Assembly (NCBI GenBank): GCA_934317845.1
Contig: CAKRES010000001.1
Span: 1 to 64,000, forward strand
Reading direction: 5' to 3'
Source of the DNA: an uncultured Lachnospiraceae bacterium
GTDB taxonomy: Bacteria > Bacillota > Clostridia > Lachnospirales > Lachnospiraceae
Length of the DNA: 64,000 nucleotides
Of the stretch, positions 42,063 through 50,810 are shown in pieces. Position 1 is the first letter of the stretch. Every line of letters starts with the position of its first letter. The notes beneath the pieces were generated by a model that ran no database searches, was not told the origin of the DNA, and saw nothing but the letters and a program-made list of their open reading frames with translations. The position numbers and the translations under genes were made by a program.

Positions 42063-42068
42063 ATTATA
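42063..42068 (-). promoter_or_regulatory. Extended -10 promoter of the LRR gene
   Basis: On the minus strand TGTTATAAT (extended -10) lies about 40 bases before ATG. No convincing -35 is seen at the usual spacing. Confidence 0.4.
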
Positions 42069-42102
42069 ACATAAAGGGAATGGGACAATGTCTCTAAAAA
42101 GT

Positions 42103-42120
42103 TTTGGCAAAAATGCCAAA
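42103..42120. repeat. Perfect palindrome TTTGGCA-N4-TGCCAAA
   Basis: This 18-base inverted repeat lies between the divergent LRR and cmk promoters. It is short, perfect and not followed by a T-run, so an operator is more likely than a terminator. No regulator is identified. Confidence 0.45.
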
Positions 42121-42158
42121 GGAAAACAGGGAAAAATAATGCATTTTCAGGGGGGATG

Positions 42159-42167
42159 TGTTATATT
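42159..42167 (+). promoter_or_regulatory. Extended -10 promoter of the cmk operon
   Basis: TG-T-TATATT at 42159-42167, 71 bases before ATG 42238, with a poor -35. Confidence 0.35.
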
Positions 42168-42237
42168 ATTAATATCTGTGCCTGTTGTTCAAGAAACAGC
42201 GGCATGACAATTTCAAACAGGAAATGAGGAGAAGAAC

Positions 42238-42894
42238 ATGTACAGTATTGCAATTGATGGACCTGCCGGTGCAGGGAAAAGTACGATTGCCAAAATGGTA
42301 GCGAAGAAGATCCAGTTTGTCTATGTTGATACCGGAGCAATGTTCCGGTCGATGGCACTTTATATGATCCGCAATCAGGTGGATATGGAGGACCTTTCGG
42401 CGGTATCTGCTGCCTGTGAGAAGATTGCGATCACGATTGAATATCAGGATGGCGAGCAGCAGGTGCTTTTAAATAATGAGAATGTATCCAAACTGATCCG
42501 TACGGAAGAGGTAGGAAATGCTGCTTCCAAGATTGCCGTTTATGCTCCGGTACGGACGAAACTGCTGCAATTACAGCGCAATCTTGCCAAACAGCAGAAT
42601 GTTATTATGGACGGACGGGATATTGGAACTGCCGTGCTTCCGGATGCACAGACGAAGATCTACCTGACCGCTTCTTCCAAAGAGCGTGCCAGACGAAGAG
42701 TGGAGCAGCTTGCACAAAATGGAGTTCAGGCTGATTTTGATGAGGTGGAAGCAGATATCATCAAACGGGATGAGCAGGATATGAACCGTGAGATCGCACC
42801 TTTGAAAAAGGCAGATGATGCAACGGTGATCGACAGCTCTGATATGACGATAGAGGAAGTGGTAGATGCTATTATTTCCTGTTATAAGAAATAG
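42238..42894 (+). CDS. cmk: Cytidylate kinase
   Basis: 218 residues. It phosphorylates CMP and dCMP with ATP. SIAIDGPAGAGKSTIAKMVAK is the P-loop, VDTGAMFRSMALYMI the CMP site, MDGRDIGTAVLPDAQTKIYL and RDEQDMNREIAPLKKADDAT the NMP-binding and lid segments. AGGAGAA precedes ATG 42238. It is followed 18 bases later by the IspH-S1 fusion, the common clostridial order. Confidence 0.97.
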   Translation: MYSIAIDGPAGAGKSTIAKMVAKKIQFVYVDTGAMFRSMALYMIRNQVDMEDLSAVSAACEKIAITIEYQDGEQQVLLNNENVSKLIRTEEVGNAASKIAVYAPVRTKLLQLQRNLAKQQNVIMDGRDIGTAVLPDAQTKIYLTASSKERARRRVEQLAQNGVQADFDEVEADIIKRDEQDMNREIAPLKKADDATVIDSSDMTIEEVVDAIISCYKK

Positions 42895-42912
42895 AAATAA
42901 AGAGGAAACGGC

Positions 42913-44865
42913 ATGAAGGTTCGATTGGCAAAAACAGCAGGCTTTTGTTTTGGTGTAAAGCGTGCGGTAGAAGAAGTATATAAAGTAGCAGGACAGGAAC
43001 ACGTCTACACATATGGTCCGATCATTCACAATGAACAGGTGGTTGCGGATCTGGAGAAAAAAGGTGTGAAGGTGATCCATTCCTTTGAAGAATTAAGCAC
43101 GCTCCCGGATCATGAGGGAACGGTAGTGATCCGCTCCCATGGAGTGGGAAAGCAGGTCTATGATCTGTTACAGGAGAAGGGGATCCGCATTGTGGATGCA
43201 ACTTGCCCGTTTGTGTTAAAGATCCATCGTCTGGTACATGAAGCGGGAGATCAAAATACGCCGGTGATCATTGTAGGAGATCCCAAACATCCGGAAGTGA
43301 TCGGGATCCAGAAGTGGTGCCAGCAGGATCCAATCGTGATCGATTCGTTGAAAATGGCACAGGATCTTTCTTTAAAACCGGGACAGAAATACTGTCTGGT
43401 GGCGCAAACGACATTTAATTACAAGAAATTTAAAGATATAGTTGAAATTTTCAAAGAAAAAGGTTATGATATAGGAGTATGTAATACTATTTGCAATGCG
43501 ACCGAAGAACGTCAGTCTGAAGCAGCAGCCTTAGCAAAGGAAGTTGATGCAATGATTGTCATCGGGGGCAGAAATAGTTCTAACACCCAGAAACTATATG
43601 ACATAAGTAGTAAAGAATGCAAACGAACTTACTATATACAGACACTTGTTGATTTGGATCTAACCATGTTGGAGTCCGTTGGTAGCGTTGGTATTACAGC
43701 AGGGGCATCCACCCCAAACAATATTATCAAGGAGGTTCATGATAGCATGGCTGAAGAGAACTTTGGAGAATTATTAGAGGCGAGCTTTAAGGAGAAGAAT
43801 AACGTTCGTCCAGGCGCAGTAGTGGAAGGTACCGTAATTAGTGTAAAAGAAGACGAGATCGTCTTAAACATTGGTTACAAAGCAGACGGAGTGATCACTC
43901 GTCAGCAGTATACCAACCAGCCAAATGTAGACTTAACAAAGGAAGTTGAAGTTGGACAGACAATGAACGCAAAGGTTGTTAAGATCAACGATGGCGAGGG
44001 ACAGGTATTATTAACTTACAAGGCACTTGCAGTAGACAAGTCTAACGAGAAGTTAGAAGCTGCATACGAGAACAAGGAAGTGATCACCGGTACCGTTTCA
44101 GAGGTCCGCGATGGTGGATTGATCGTAACAGTAGACGAGTCAAGAGTGTTTATTCCTGCTAGTCTTGTTTCTGATCAGTATGAAAGAGATTTAACCAAAT
44201 ATGCGAACCAGGAGATCCAGTTCGTCATTACAGAGTACGCTCCTCAGAAGAGAAGAATCATTGGTGATCGTAAGCAGTTACTGGTTGCTGAGCGTGAAGA
44301 GAAGAAGAAAGCGTTATTCGAGAGAATTAAGGTTGGCGACACAGTAGAAGGTGTTGTAAAGAATTTAACAGATTTTGGCGCATTCATCGATTTAGGTGGA
44401 GCAGATGGACTTCTTCACATTTCCGAGATGTCTTGGGGACGTGTTGAGAATCCAAAGAAGGTATTTAAGGTTGGAGATACTGTAAAAGTATTGATCAAAG
44501 ATATCCAGGGTGAGAAGATTGCATTAAGCTTGAAGTTTGCTGATCAGAATCCATGGCTTCATGCAGAAGAGAAGTATGCAGTTGGTAACATTGTAACCGG
44601 TAAAGTGGCTCGTATGACAGACTTTGGTGCATTCGTAGAGTTAGAGCCTGGTGTAGATGCATTACTTCATGTTTCTCAGATTTCATTAGAGCACATTGAG
44701 AAACCATCCAGCGTATTAAGTGTTGGTCAGGAAGTAACGGCTAAGGTTGTTGATTTCAATTTAGAGTCACATAAGATCAGCTTAAGTATTAAAGCTACCT
44801 TATCTCGCGTAGAAGATGATATGGAAGAAGTAGACGCTGACGAGATTGAAGAAGTTGAGGAATAA
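42913..44865 (+). CDS. ispH-rpsA: IspH - ribosomal protein S1 fusion
   Basis: 650 residues. Residues 1-278 are 4-hydroxy-3-methylbut-2-enyl diphosphate reductase, the last step of the MEP isoprenoid pathway: the three Fe-S Cys are in AGFCFGVKRAVEEV, VDATCPFVLKIH and CNTICNATEERQSEA. From 279 on (MAEENFGELLEASFKEKN) come four S1 RNA-binding domains: VVEGTVISVKEDEIVLNIGY, ITGTVSEVRDGGLIV, VEGVVKNLTDFGAFIDLG and VTGKVARMTDFGAFVELEP, then an acidic tail. The fused form is known in Clostridia. An AAGGAGG at 43729-43735 and ATG 43747 sit at the domain junction, so free S1 may also be made. Codon use becomes highly biased at the S1 part. Confidence 0.95.
   Translation: MKVRLAKTAGFCFGVKRAVEEVYKVAGQEHVYTYGPIIHNEQVVADLEKKGVKVIHSFEELSTLPDHEGTVVIRSHGVGKQVYDLLQEKGIRIVDATCPFVLKIHRLVHEAGDQNTPVIIVGDPKHPEVIGIQKWCQQDPIVIDSLKMAQDLSLKPGQKYCLVAQTTFNYKKFKDIVEIFKEKGYDIGVCNTICNATEERQSEAAALAKEVDAMIVIGGRNSSNTQKLYDISSKECKRTYYIQTLVDLDLTMLESVGSVGITAGASTPNNIIKEVHDSMAEENFGELLEASFKEKNNVRPGAVVEGTVISVKEDEIVLNIGYKADGVITRQQYTNQPNVDLTKEVEVGQTMNAKVVKINDGEGQVLLTYKALAVDKSNEKLEAAYENKEVITGTVSEVRDGGLIVTVDESRVFIPASLVSDQYERDLTKYANQEIQFVITEYAPQKRRIIGDRKQLLVAEREEKKKALFERIKVGDTVEGVVKNLTDFGAFIDLGGADGLLHISEMSWGRVENPKKVFKVGDTVKVLIKDIQGEKIALSLKFADQNPWLHAEEKYAVGNIVTGKVARMTDFGAFVELEPGVDALLHVSQISLEHIEKPSSVLSVGQEVTAKVVDFNLESHKISLSIKATLSRVEDDMEEVDADEIEEVEE
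43442..43470 (+). promoter_or_regulatory. Candidate internal promoter for the S1 part of ispH-rpsA
   Basis: TTGAAA (43442-43447), 17-base spacer, TATGAT (43465-43470) within an unusually AT-rich stretch of the IspH coding region, about 280 bases before the internal ribosome site AAGGAGG at 43729 and ATG 43747. Confidence 0.4.
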
Positions 44866-44900
44866 TCAGCGATCATAAGAAATACGAATGATTTTTAGGG

Positions 44901-44938
44901 TATAGTGTCTATATTTTTTATAGGCACTATATTTTTTT
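44901..44938 (+). terminator. Terminator after ispH-rpsA
   Basis: TATAGTGTCTATA (44901-44913) pairs with TATAGGCACTATA (44919-44931), loop TTTTT, then seven T. Confidence 0.88.
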
Positions 44939-44966
44939 CTAAAAGAAGAAGTTTGGAGGCGGCAAT

Positions 44967-45743
44967 ATGTATGAGTATGACAATTTTACCAAAGATATTT
45001 ATAAGCTAACAGGAATTGATCTTTCTCTTTATAAAGAACGTCAGATGAAACGTAGGATCGAAGCTTTGATCAAACGTTATGATCTGGCTGGGTTTAAAGA
45101 TTTTTTAGGCGCAATACAGACTAATAAAGAAATGTATGAGACATTTTTATCATATCTTACCATTAATGTGTCAGAATTTTATCGTAATCCGGATCAGTGG
45201 AGAATCTTAGATGAGAATGTGATCCCCGCATTGTTAAAGAAAAATGGAGGTCGTCCGTTAAAAATATGGAGTGCTGCCTGTTCCACGGGAGATGAACCAT
45301 ATTCTCTTGTGATGCTTCTTTCTAAACATCTGCCACTTGACAAGATTTTGGTAGAAGCGACGGATATTGACAAGCAGATCATCCAAAAAGCCAAGGCGGG
45401 AATTTATGATAAAAAGAGTCTGGCCGGCTTACCCGAGGATTTTAAACGTCGCTATTTTAAGGAGCTTGGGAAAAATTCTTATCAGATTTCTTCTGAGATC
45501 AAAGACCGGGTCAAATTCAGTCAGCATAATCTTTTGCGGGATTCCTTTGGCAGTAACTATGATCTGATCGTTTGCCGGAATGTTATGATCTATTTTACGG
45601 AAGAAGCTAAGGATGAACTGTATCAGAAATTTTATGGAGCGTTAAAGAAGGAAGGAGTGCTGTTTGTCGGAAGCACGGAGCAGATGCTGCGTGCAGACAG
45701 CATTGGATTCCATTCTATTTATTCGTTCTTTTATGAGAAGTAA
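44967..45743 (+). CDS. cheR: CheR-type protein-glutamate methyltransferase
   Basis: 258 residues. An N-terminal CheR_N helical domain (IYKLTGIDLSLYKERQMKRR) and the SAM-dependent domain: YLTINVSEFYRNPDQW, LKIWSAACSTGDEPYSL (motif I), VEATDIDKQIIQKAK, DLIVCRNVMIYFTEEAKDEL and GVLFVGSTEQML. It methylates glutamates of chemoreceptors. No other chemotaxis genes are nearby; CheR alone outside a che operon is frequent in Lachnospiraceae. TTGGAGGCGG lies upstream of ATG 44967. Confidence 0.93.
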   Translation: MYEYDNFTKDIYKLTGIDLSLYKERQMKRRIEALIKRYDLAGFKDFLGAIQTNKEMYETFLSYLTINVSEFYRNPDQWRILDENVIPALLKKNGGRPLKIWSAACSTGDEPYSLVMLLSKHLPLDKILVEATDIDKQIIQKAKAGIYDKKSLAGLPEDFKRRYFKELGKNSYQISSEIKDRVKFSQHNLLRDSFGSNYDLIVCRNVMIYFTEEAKDELYQKFYGALKKEGVLFVGSTEQMLRADSIGFHSIYSFFYEK

Positions 45744-45754
45744 CAGGTGATAGT

Positions 45755-46435
45755 ATGAGAATTAACAAATATTTAAGTGCTGCAGGAGCCTGCAGCCGCA
45801 GAGCAGCAGATCAACATATTCTCGATGGAGAAGTCACGATCAATGGAAGGGTGGCAGTGCTGGGAGATCAGGTCGAGGAAACGGATGAGGTATGTTTTCA
45901 GGGAGAACATTTATGCTTGGATGAGCCATTTGTTTTGCTTGCATATAATAAGCCTGTTGGACTGGTCTGTTCTGCCAAAGAAAAGGACAACATTATTGAT
46001 GCGATCGGTTACCCGACACGGATCTATCCGGTAGGACGGCTGGATAAGGATTCGGAAGGACTGGTGCTGCTGACCAATCAGGGGGAGCTGCACAATCAGA
46101 TCTCCCATGCAAGAAATTGTCATGAGAAAGAGTATGAGGTGGTTGTGAATCAGGTCGTAACACGCGAGTTTCTTGACCAGATGCGAAATGGCGTGGAGAT
46201 CCTTGATACGGTCACAAGACCTTGCAAGGTGAAAAAGACCGGAAGAAACAGCTTTCGAATTATCTTAACGCAGGGGCTGAACCGACAGATCCGGCGTATG
46301 TGTGAAGCACTTGGGTATCGGGTATACTCTTTAAAGAGAGTGCGTGTGATGAATATTTTACTGGGTGATCTTCCGGTAGGACAGTATCGCAACATTACAT
46401 CATCGGAGCTTGCAGAGCTCAAGAAAATGCTATAA
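45755..46435 (+). CDS. 23S/16S rRNA pseudouridine synthase, RsuA/RluF type
   Basis: 226 residues. An S4-like RNA-binding domain (RINKYLSAAGACSRRAADQH) precedes the catalytic domain with YPVGRLDKDSEGLVLLTNQG, where the Asp of GRLDKDSEG is catalytic, and GLNRQIRRMCEALGYRVYSL is the family's closing motif. RluF-like by its 'NKP-GLVCS' and YPT-I-PVGRLD pattern. It isomerises one uridine in rRNA; site not determinable here. Twelve bases after cheR. A second synthase of the family lies at 61394. Confidence 0.9.
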   Translation: MRINKYLSAAGACSRRAADQHILDGEVTINGRVAVLGDQVEETDEVCFQGEHLCLDEPFVLLAYNKPVGLVCSAKEKDNIIDAIGYPTRIYPVGRLDKDSEGLVLLTNQGELHNQISHARNCHEKEYEVVVNQVVTREFLDQMRNGVEILDTVTRPCKVKKTGRNSFRIILTQGLNRQIRRMCEALGYRVYSLKRVRVMNILLGDLPVGQYRNITSSELAELKKML

Positions 46436-46465
46436 TAAATATGAAAACCGGCAGGAGGAACGGAC

Positions 46466-48460
46466 ATGGCAGAAAATGTGCAGAATATGAAGCGGATGAA
46501 GGAACTGGTGGCCTTATTAAACCGTGCTTCTAAGGCGTATTACAATGAGAATACAGAGATCATGAGCAATTATGAGTATGATGCCTGCTATGATGAACTC
46601 GTTTCTTTGGAGAAAGAAACTGGTGTGACGTTAAGCCAGAGTCCGACGATGCATGTCGGCTATGAGGTCAAAAGTGAACTGAAGAAAGTGACGCACGAGC
46701 ACCCGATGCTTTCTCTTGATAAAACAAAGGAGGTAGCGGAGCTTGTTTCGTGGCTGAAAGACAAGGAAGGCGTGCTGTCATGGAAGGAGGACGGATTGAC
46801 TACCGTGCTTCTTTACGAGGACGGCAAGCTCGTTCAGGCGGTGACGCGTGGCAATGGTCAGGTGGGAGAGGATATTACCCACAATGCCAAAGTATTTGCC
46901 AATGTGCCACAGCAGATTTCCTATACGGGAAAGCTGACGATACGTGGGGAATCTGTCATTTCCTATAAAGAATTTGCACGGATCAACGAGGAGATCGCGG
47001 ATGCAGAAGCAAAATATAAGAATCCGAGAAACTTGTGCAGCGGAACGGTCAGACAGCTAAACAGCCGGATCTGTGCAAAACGCAATGTTCATTTTCTGGC
47101 ATTTAATTTGATCGATGTGCCGGATCACATGGAGCTTGATACGGTAGAAAAGCGGTTTTTATGGCTTTCCTCTCTCGGTTTTGATGTGGTACAATATAAG
47201 TTGGTTACGAAGGACACACTGCCTGATACGGTGTCATGGTTTTCTTCCCATATTACAGAGAATCAGTTTCCGTCGGATGGGCTGGTGCTTTCCTACAATG
47301 ATATTGCTTACGGGAAAAGTTTAGGTACGACCGCAAAATTCCCACGGGATTCCATTGCATTTAAATGGCAGGATGAAGTGGAAGAGACCACTTTTTTAGA
47401 GGTGTTCTGGAGTGCATCAAGAACGGGACTGATCAATCCGGTGGCAGTGTTTGAACCAGTGGAGATTGAAGGAACGACTGTAAGTCGTGCCAGCCTGCAC
47501 AATGTCAGTATTTTAGAATCCTATGAGCTTGGAGCGGGGGACAAGATCACGGTATTTAAAGCAAATATGATCATCCCGCAGCTTTCTGATAACCTGACCA
47601 GAAGCAATACGTTAAAGCTTCCTGAAACCTGCCCGGTATGTCATCAGCCGACACGGGTGAAGGAAGAAAATGATGTCAAGGTGCTTCTTTGTGAGAATCC
47701 GCTCTGCCCTGCTAAACAGGTGAAACGATTTGCTCATTTTGTAAGCCGGGATGCGATGAATATGGATGGTTTGTCAGAAGCAACACTGGAGAAATTTATT
47801 CAAAATGGATTTTTGGCAGAGCTTTCAGATCTGTTTCATTTGAACCGTTATCGGGATGAGATTGTGGAGCTGGAGGGCTTTGGTGAGAAATCGTATCAAA
47901 AGCTCTATGCTGCCATTGAGCGGAGCAGAAACTGTTCCATGCCGTCTTTCCTTTATGGATTAGGAATTGGAAATATCGGACTTCGTAATGCCAAGCTGAT
48001 CTGTCAGCATTTTCAATATGATTTTACAAAGCTGCGTCATGTGGATATGGAAGACTTGATGCAGATTGATGGAATCGGTGAGCTGATCGCAAAAGCATTT
48101 ATAGAGTATTTTTCGGATGCGAAAAAGCAGGAACAGTTAGATGCCCTGCTTCAGGAGGTTACATTTGAAAAAGAGGAGATGCTTGCACCGGAAGAACAGC
48201 TTCTGGCTGATAAAACCTTTGTGGTCACCGGTTCTCTGACACAGTATGCCAACCGGAATGCATTAAAGGCAGAGATTGAGCGGCTCGGAGGTAAGGTTGC
48301 CGGAAGTGTATCAAAGAAGACGGATTATCTGATCAACAACGATGCCACCTCTAATTCCTCCAAGAATAAAAAGGCCAAAGAGCTTAATATACCGATTCTG
48401 ACAGAAGAGGCGTTTAGAAACATGATCAAGCAGGAAGGAAGCGAAACAAATGCCAATTAA
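46466..48460 (+). CDS. ligA: NAD-dependent DNA ligase
   Basis: 664 residues. It seals nicks using NAD+. Domain order: helical Ia (LLNRASKAYYNENTEIMSNY), adenylation with active Lys107 in SWKEDG and TRGNGQVGEDITHN, OB fold (FWSASRTGLINPVAVFEPVE), four-Cys zinc finger (CPVCHQPTRV, CENPLCPAKQ), helix-hairpin-helix repeats (GFGEKSYQKLYAAIERSRN, IDGIGELIAKAF) and a C-terminal BRCT (KTFVVTGSLTQYANRNALKA). The KxDG flank reads SWKED rather than the common EPKID or EHKVD, marking a divergent branch. The stop overlaps the metA start. Confidence 0.95.
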   Translation: MAENVQNMKRMKELVALLNRASKAYYNENTEIMSNYEYDACYDELVSLEKETGVTLSQSPTMHVGYEVKSELKKVTHEHPMLSLDKTKEVAELVSWLKDKEGVLSWKEDGLTTVLLYEDGKLVQAVTRGNGQVGEDITHNAKVFANVPQQISYTGKLTIRGESVISYKEFARINEEIADAEAKYKNPRNLCSGTVRQLNSRICAKRNVHFLAFNLIDVPDHMELDTVEKRFLWLSSLGFDVVQYKLVTKDTLPDTVSWFSSHITENQFPSDGLVLSYNDIAYGKSLGTTAKFPRDSIAFKWQDEVEETTFLEVFWSASRTGLINPVAVFEPVEIEGTTVSRASLHNVSILESYELGAGDKITVFKANMIIPQLSDNLTRSNTLKLPETCPVCHQPTRVKEENDVKVLLCENPLCPAKQVKRFAHFVSRDAMNMDGLSEATLEKFIQNGFLAELSDLFHLNRYRDEIVELEGFGEKSYQKLYAAIERSRNCSMPSFLYGLGIGNIGLRNAKLICQHFQYDFTKLRHVDMEDLMQIDGIGELIAKAFIEYFSDAKKQEQLDALLQEVTFEKEEMLAPEEQLLADKTFVVTGSLTQYANRNALKAEIERLGGKVAGSVSKKTDYLINNDATSNSSKNKKAKELNIPILTEEAFRNMIKQEGSETNAN

Positions 48461-49355
48461 AATAGATAATGATTTGCCGGTAAAAAAGATTTTAGAGGAT
48501 GAGAATATATTTGTAATGGATCATGACAGAGCGAAAAGCCAGGAGATCCGTCCGCTTAATATTCTGATCGTTAATCTGATGCCGTTAAAAGAAGATACGG
48601 AGCTTGCACTGCTGCGCAGTCTTGCCAATACGCCGCTTCAGGTGAATGTGTCATTTCTGCGCATGGATTCCCATGAATCCAAAAATACGTCAGAGGCACA
48701 TCTGACCCGTTTTTATGTATCCTTTGATGAGGTGAAGGCGCATCGGTATGATGGAATGATCATTACCGGAGCTCCCGTGGAAACAATGCCGTTTGAGCAG
48801 GTGGATTACTGGAAAGAGCTGACGGAGATTATGGAATGGAGCAAGTCGAACGTTACCTCAACGCTGCATATCTGTTGGGGATCGCAGGCGGGACTTTATT
48901 ATCATTACGGAGTACAAAAGCATTTGCTTCCGAAGAAGCTTTCCGGCATTTACGAGCATCATACGTTTCATCGGAAAACGCCGCTGGTGCGTGGTTTTGA
49001 TGATACTTTTTATGTTCCACATTCCAGATATACCGGATTTTCCAAAGAGGATATTGAGGCGATCGATGAGCTGGAGATCGTGGCAGAATCAGAGGTCGCA
49101 GGACCATATCTGATCATCGATAAGAAGATGAAAAATATTTTTGTAACGGGACATCCGGAGTATGACCAGCTGACACTTGATAAAGAGTACAAACGGGATG
49201 TGAAGAAAGGTCTTCACCCGGAAATTCCGGTGCATTATTATCCGGACGATGATCCAACGAAAGTACCTCCAAAGACTTGGCGCTGCCATGCCAATACGTT
49301 ATATTACAACTGGCTCAATTATTACGTTTATCAGAACACGCCGTATGAGTGGTAA
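48450..49355 (+). CDS. metA: Homoserine O-acetyltransferase, MetA type
   Basis: 301 residues. First committed step of methionine synthesis. RPLNILIVNLMPLKEDTE opens the family, TLHICWGSQAGLYYHYG carries the nucleophilic Cys, FVTGHPEYDQLTL the His and Glu of the active site. In the acyl-selective loop TGAPVETMPFEQVDYW has Glu where E. coli MetA, a succinyltransferase, has Gly; a Glu there is reported to give acetyl-CoA specificity, so homoserine O-acetyltransferase is the better name. ATG 48450 overlaps ligA by 11 bases. Confidence 0.93.
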   Translation: MPIKIDNDLPVKKILEDENIFVMDHDRAKSQEIRPLNILIVNLMPLKEDTELALLRSLANTPLQVNVSFLRMDSHESKNTSEAHLTRFYVSFDEVKAHRYDGMIITGAPVETMPFEQVDYWKELTEIMEWSKSNVTSTLHICWGSQAGLYYHYGVQKHLLPKKLSGIYEHHTFHRKTPLVRGFDDTFYVPHSRYTGFSKEDIEAIDELEIVAESEVAGPYLIIDKKMKNIFVTGHPEYDQLTLDKEYKRDVKKGLHPEIPVHYYPDDDPTKVPPKTWRCHANTLYYNWLNYYVYQNTPYEW

Positions 49356-49369
49356 GAGGAGGATACAGG

Positions 49370-49933
49370 ATGGAGTACTATTTGAACCGAAAACGTGACC
49401 GGAAATCTGAGATCGTACAGACGATCATCAATTATGTGATCCTTGTGCTGGTTGCCCTTGTTCTGGCATTTTGCTTCGTATATTTTTTGTTTCAGACAAC
49501 AAAGGTAGTCGGAGATTCCATGTCACCTGCCTTAAAGGACGGGGAGCATGTGGTGCTTGCAAGAAGTGCTTATCTGCTGCATAAGCCAAAGCGGTATGAT
49601 GTGATCAAGTTTACAGTAAAGAAATCCAGTGCAGAGCACCAGTATATCAAGCGTGTGATCGGTCTTCCAAAGGAAACTGTGCGTATTACAGACGGTGCAG
49701 TGTATATCAATGACAAGAAGCTTGCCGATACTGTGTTTACCGAGGATATTGTAACGGCGGGGATTGCAGAAGATGGGATCACGCTTGGCGAGGATGAATA
49801 TTTTGTGATCGGAGATAACTGTAACAACAGTGAGGATTCCCGTTTTACCAATATAGGTGCGGTGACGAAGGAAGCCATTGAGGGCAAGGTGATCGCTCGG
49901 ATCTCCGGCCTGAAGTTAAAAAAAGTGCAATAG
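49370..49933 (+). CDS. lepB: Signal peptidase I, short form
   Basis: 187 residues from ATG 49370, with GAGGAGG before it; a start at 49349 would add seven residues. A single N-terminal membrane helix (residues 20-40) is followed by VVGDSMSPALKDG with catalytic Ser50, RYDVIKF, QYIKRVIGLPKE with Lys94, and YFVIGDNCNNSEDSR, the family's final box. It cuts signal peptides on the outer face of the membrane. A second, much longer signal peptidase lies on the other side of rbgA. Confidence 0.94.
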   Translation: MEYYLNRKRDRKSEIVQTIINYVILVLVALVLAFCFVYFLFQTTKVVGDSMSPALKDGEHVVLARSAYLLHKPKRYDVIKFTVKKSSAEHQYIKRVIGLPKETVRITDGAVYINDKKLADTVFTEDIVTAGIAEDGITLGEDEYFVIGDNCNNSEDSRFTNIGAVTKEAIEGKVIARISGLKLKKVQ

Positions 49934-49950
49934 AGAATGTGAGGTAAGTT

Positions 49951-50796
49951 ATGAATATTCAGTGGTATCCCGGTCATATGACCAAAGCCAAACGTATGAT
50001 GCAGGAGAATATTAAGCTGATCGATATTGTGATCGAACTGGTGGATGCGAGAATTCCGTTAAGCAGCCGGAATCCGGATATTGACCAGATGGCACAAAAT
50101 AAGGCGCGTTTGATCCTTCTGAATAAAGTGGATCTTGCGGATAGCCGATATACCAAACAGTGGCAGAGTTATTTTGAAGAGAAGGGATTTTTTGTTGCGA
50201 CTGTTAATTCGCAGCGGGGAACCGGAGTAAAAGCTATTCAGGGAATTATTATGGAGGCTTGTAAGGAAAAGATCGAGCGTGATCGCAAACGCGGCATTAA
50301 GAATCGTCCGATCCGTGCCATGATCGCCGGGATCCCAAATGTTGGAAAATCCACTTTTATCAATTCCTTAGTTGGAAAAGCTTGTACTAAAACGGGAAAT
50401 AAACCCGGTGTAACCAAAGGTAAGCAGTGGATCAAGCTGAACAAAAATATTGAATTGCTTGATACACCCGGGATCCTCTGGCCAAAATTTGAGGATGAGA
50501 CAGTGGGACTTCACTTGGCGTTGATCGGTTCGGTCAATGATGAGATTTTAATTTCAGAGGAGCTTGCAATTTCCCTGATCGATATTTTAAAAGAACATTA
50601 CAAAGGTGTGCTTGAGAAACGCTACGAGGTAGACGAAGCGCATACCTCTTTGGAGCTTTTATCTGAGATTGCAGAGCATCGAAAATGCTTGAAAAAAGGT
50701 GGGGAACTGGATCTTAGTAAAGCGGCAGACATTTTACTGGATGAGTACCGGAGCGGACGTTTGGGTGCCATCACTTTGGAATTTTGTGATATGTAA
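49951..50796 (+). CDS. rbgA: Ribosome biogenesis GTPase RbgA (YlqF)
   Basis: 281 residues. Its circularly permuted GTPase motifs appear in the order G4-G1-G3: LLNKVDLAD first, then AGIPNVGKSTFINSLVGKA, then LLDTPGILWPKFED. The start MNIQWYPGHMTKAKRMMQEN is diagnostic of YlqF. It promotes late assembly of the 50S subunit. In Bacillus subtilis ylqF is followed by rnhB, ylqG and ylqH, the same order as here with one signal peptidase gene inserted. Confidence 0.95.
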   Translation: MNIQWYPGHMTKAKRMMQENIKLIDIVIELVDARIPLSSRNPDIDQMAQNKARLILLNKVDLADSRYTKQWQSYFEEKGFFVATVNSQRGTGVKAIQGIIMEACKEKIERDRKRGIKNRPIRAMIAGIPNVGKSTFINSLVGKACTKTGNKPGVTKGKQWIKLNKNIELLDTPGILWPKFEDETVGLHLALIGSVNDEILISEELAISLIDILKEHYKGVLEKRYEVDEAHTSLELLSEIAEHRKCLKKGGELDLSKAADILLDEYRSGRLGAITLEFCDM

Positions 50797-50810
50797 CAGG
50801 AGTGTGGTAT

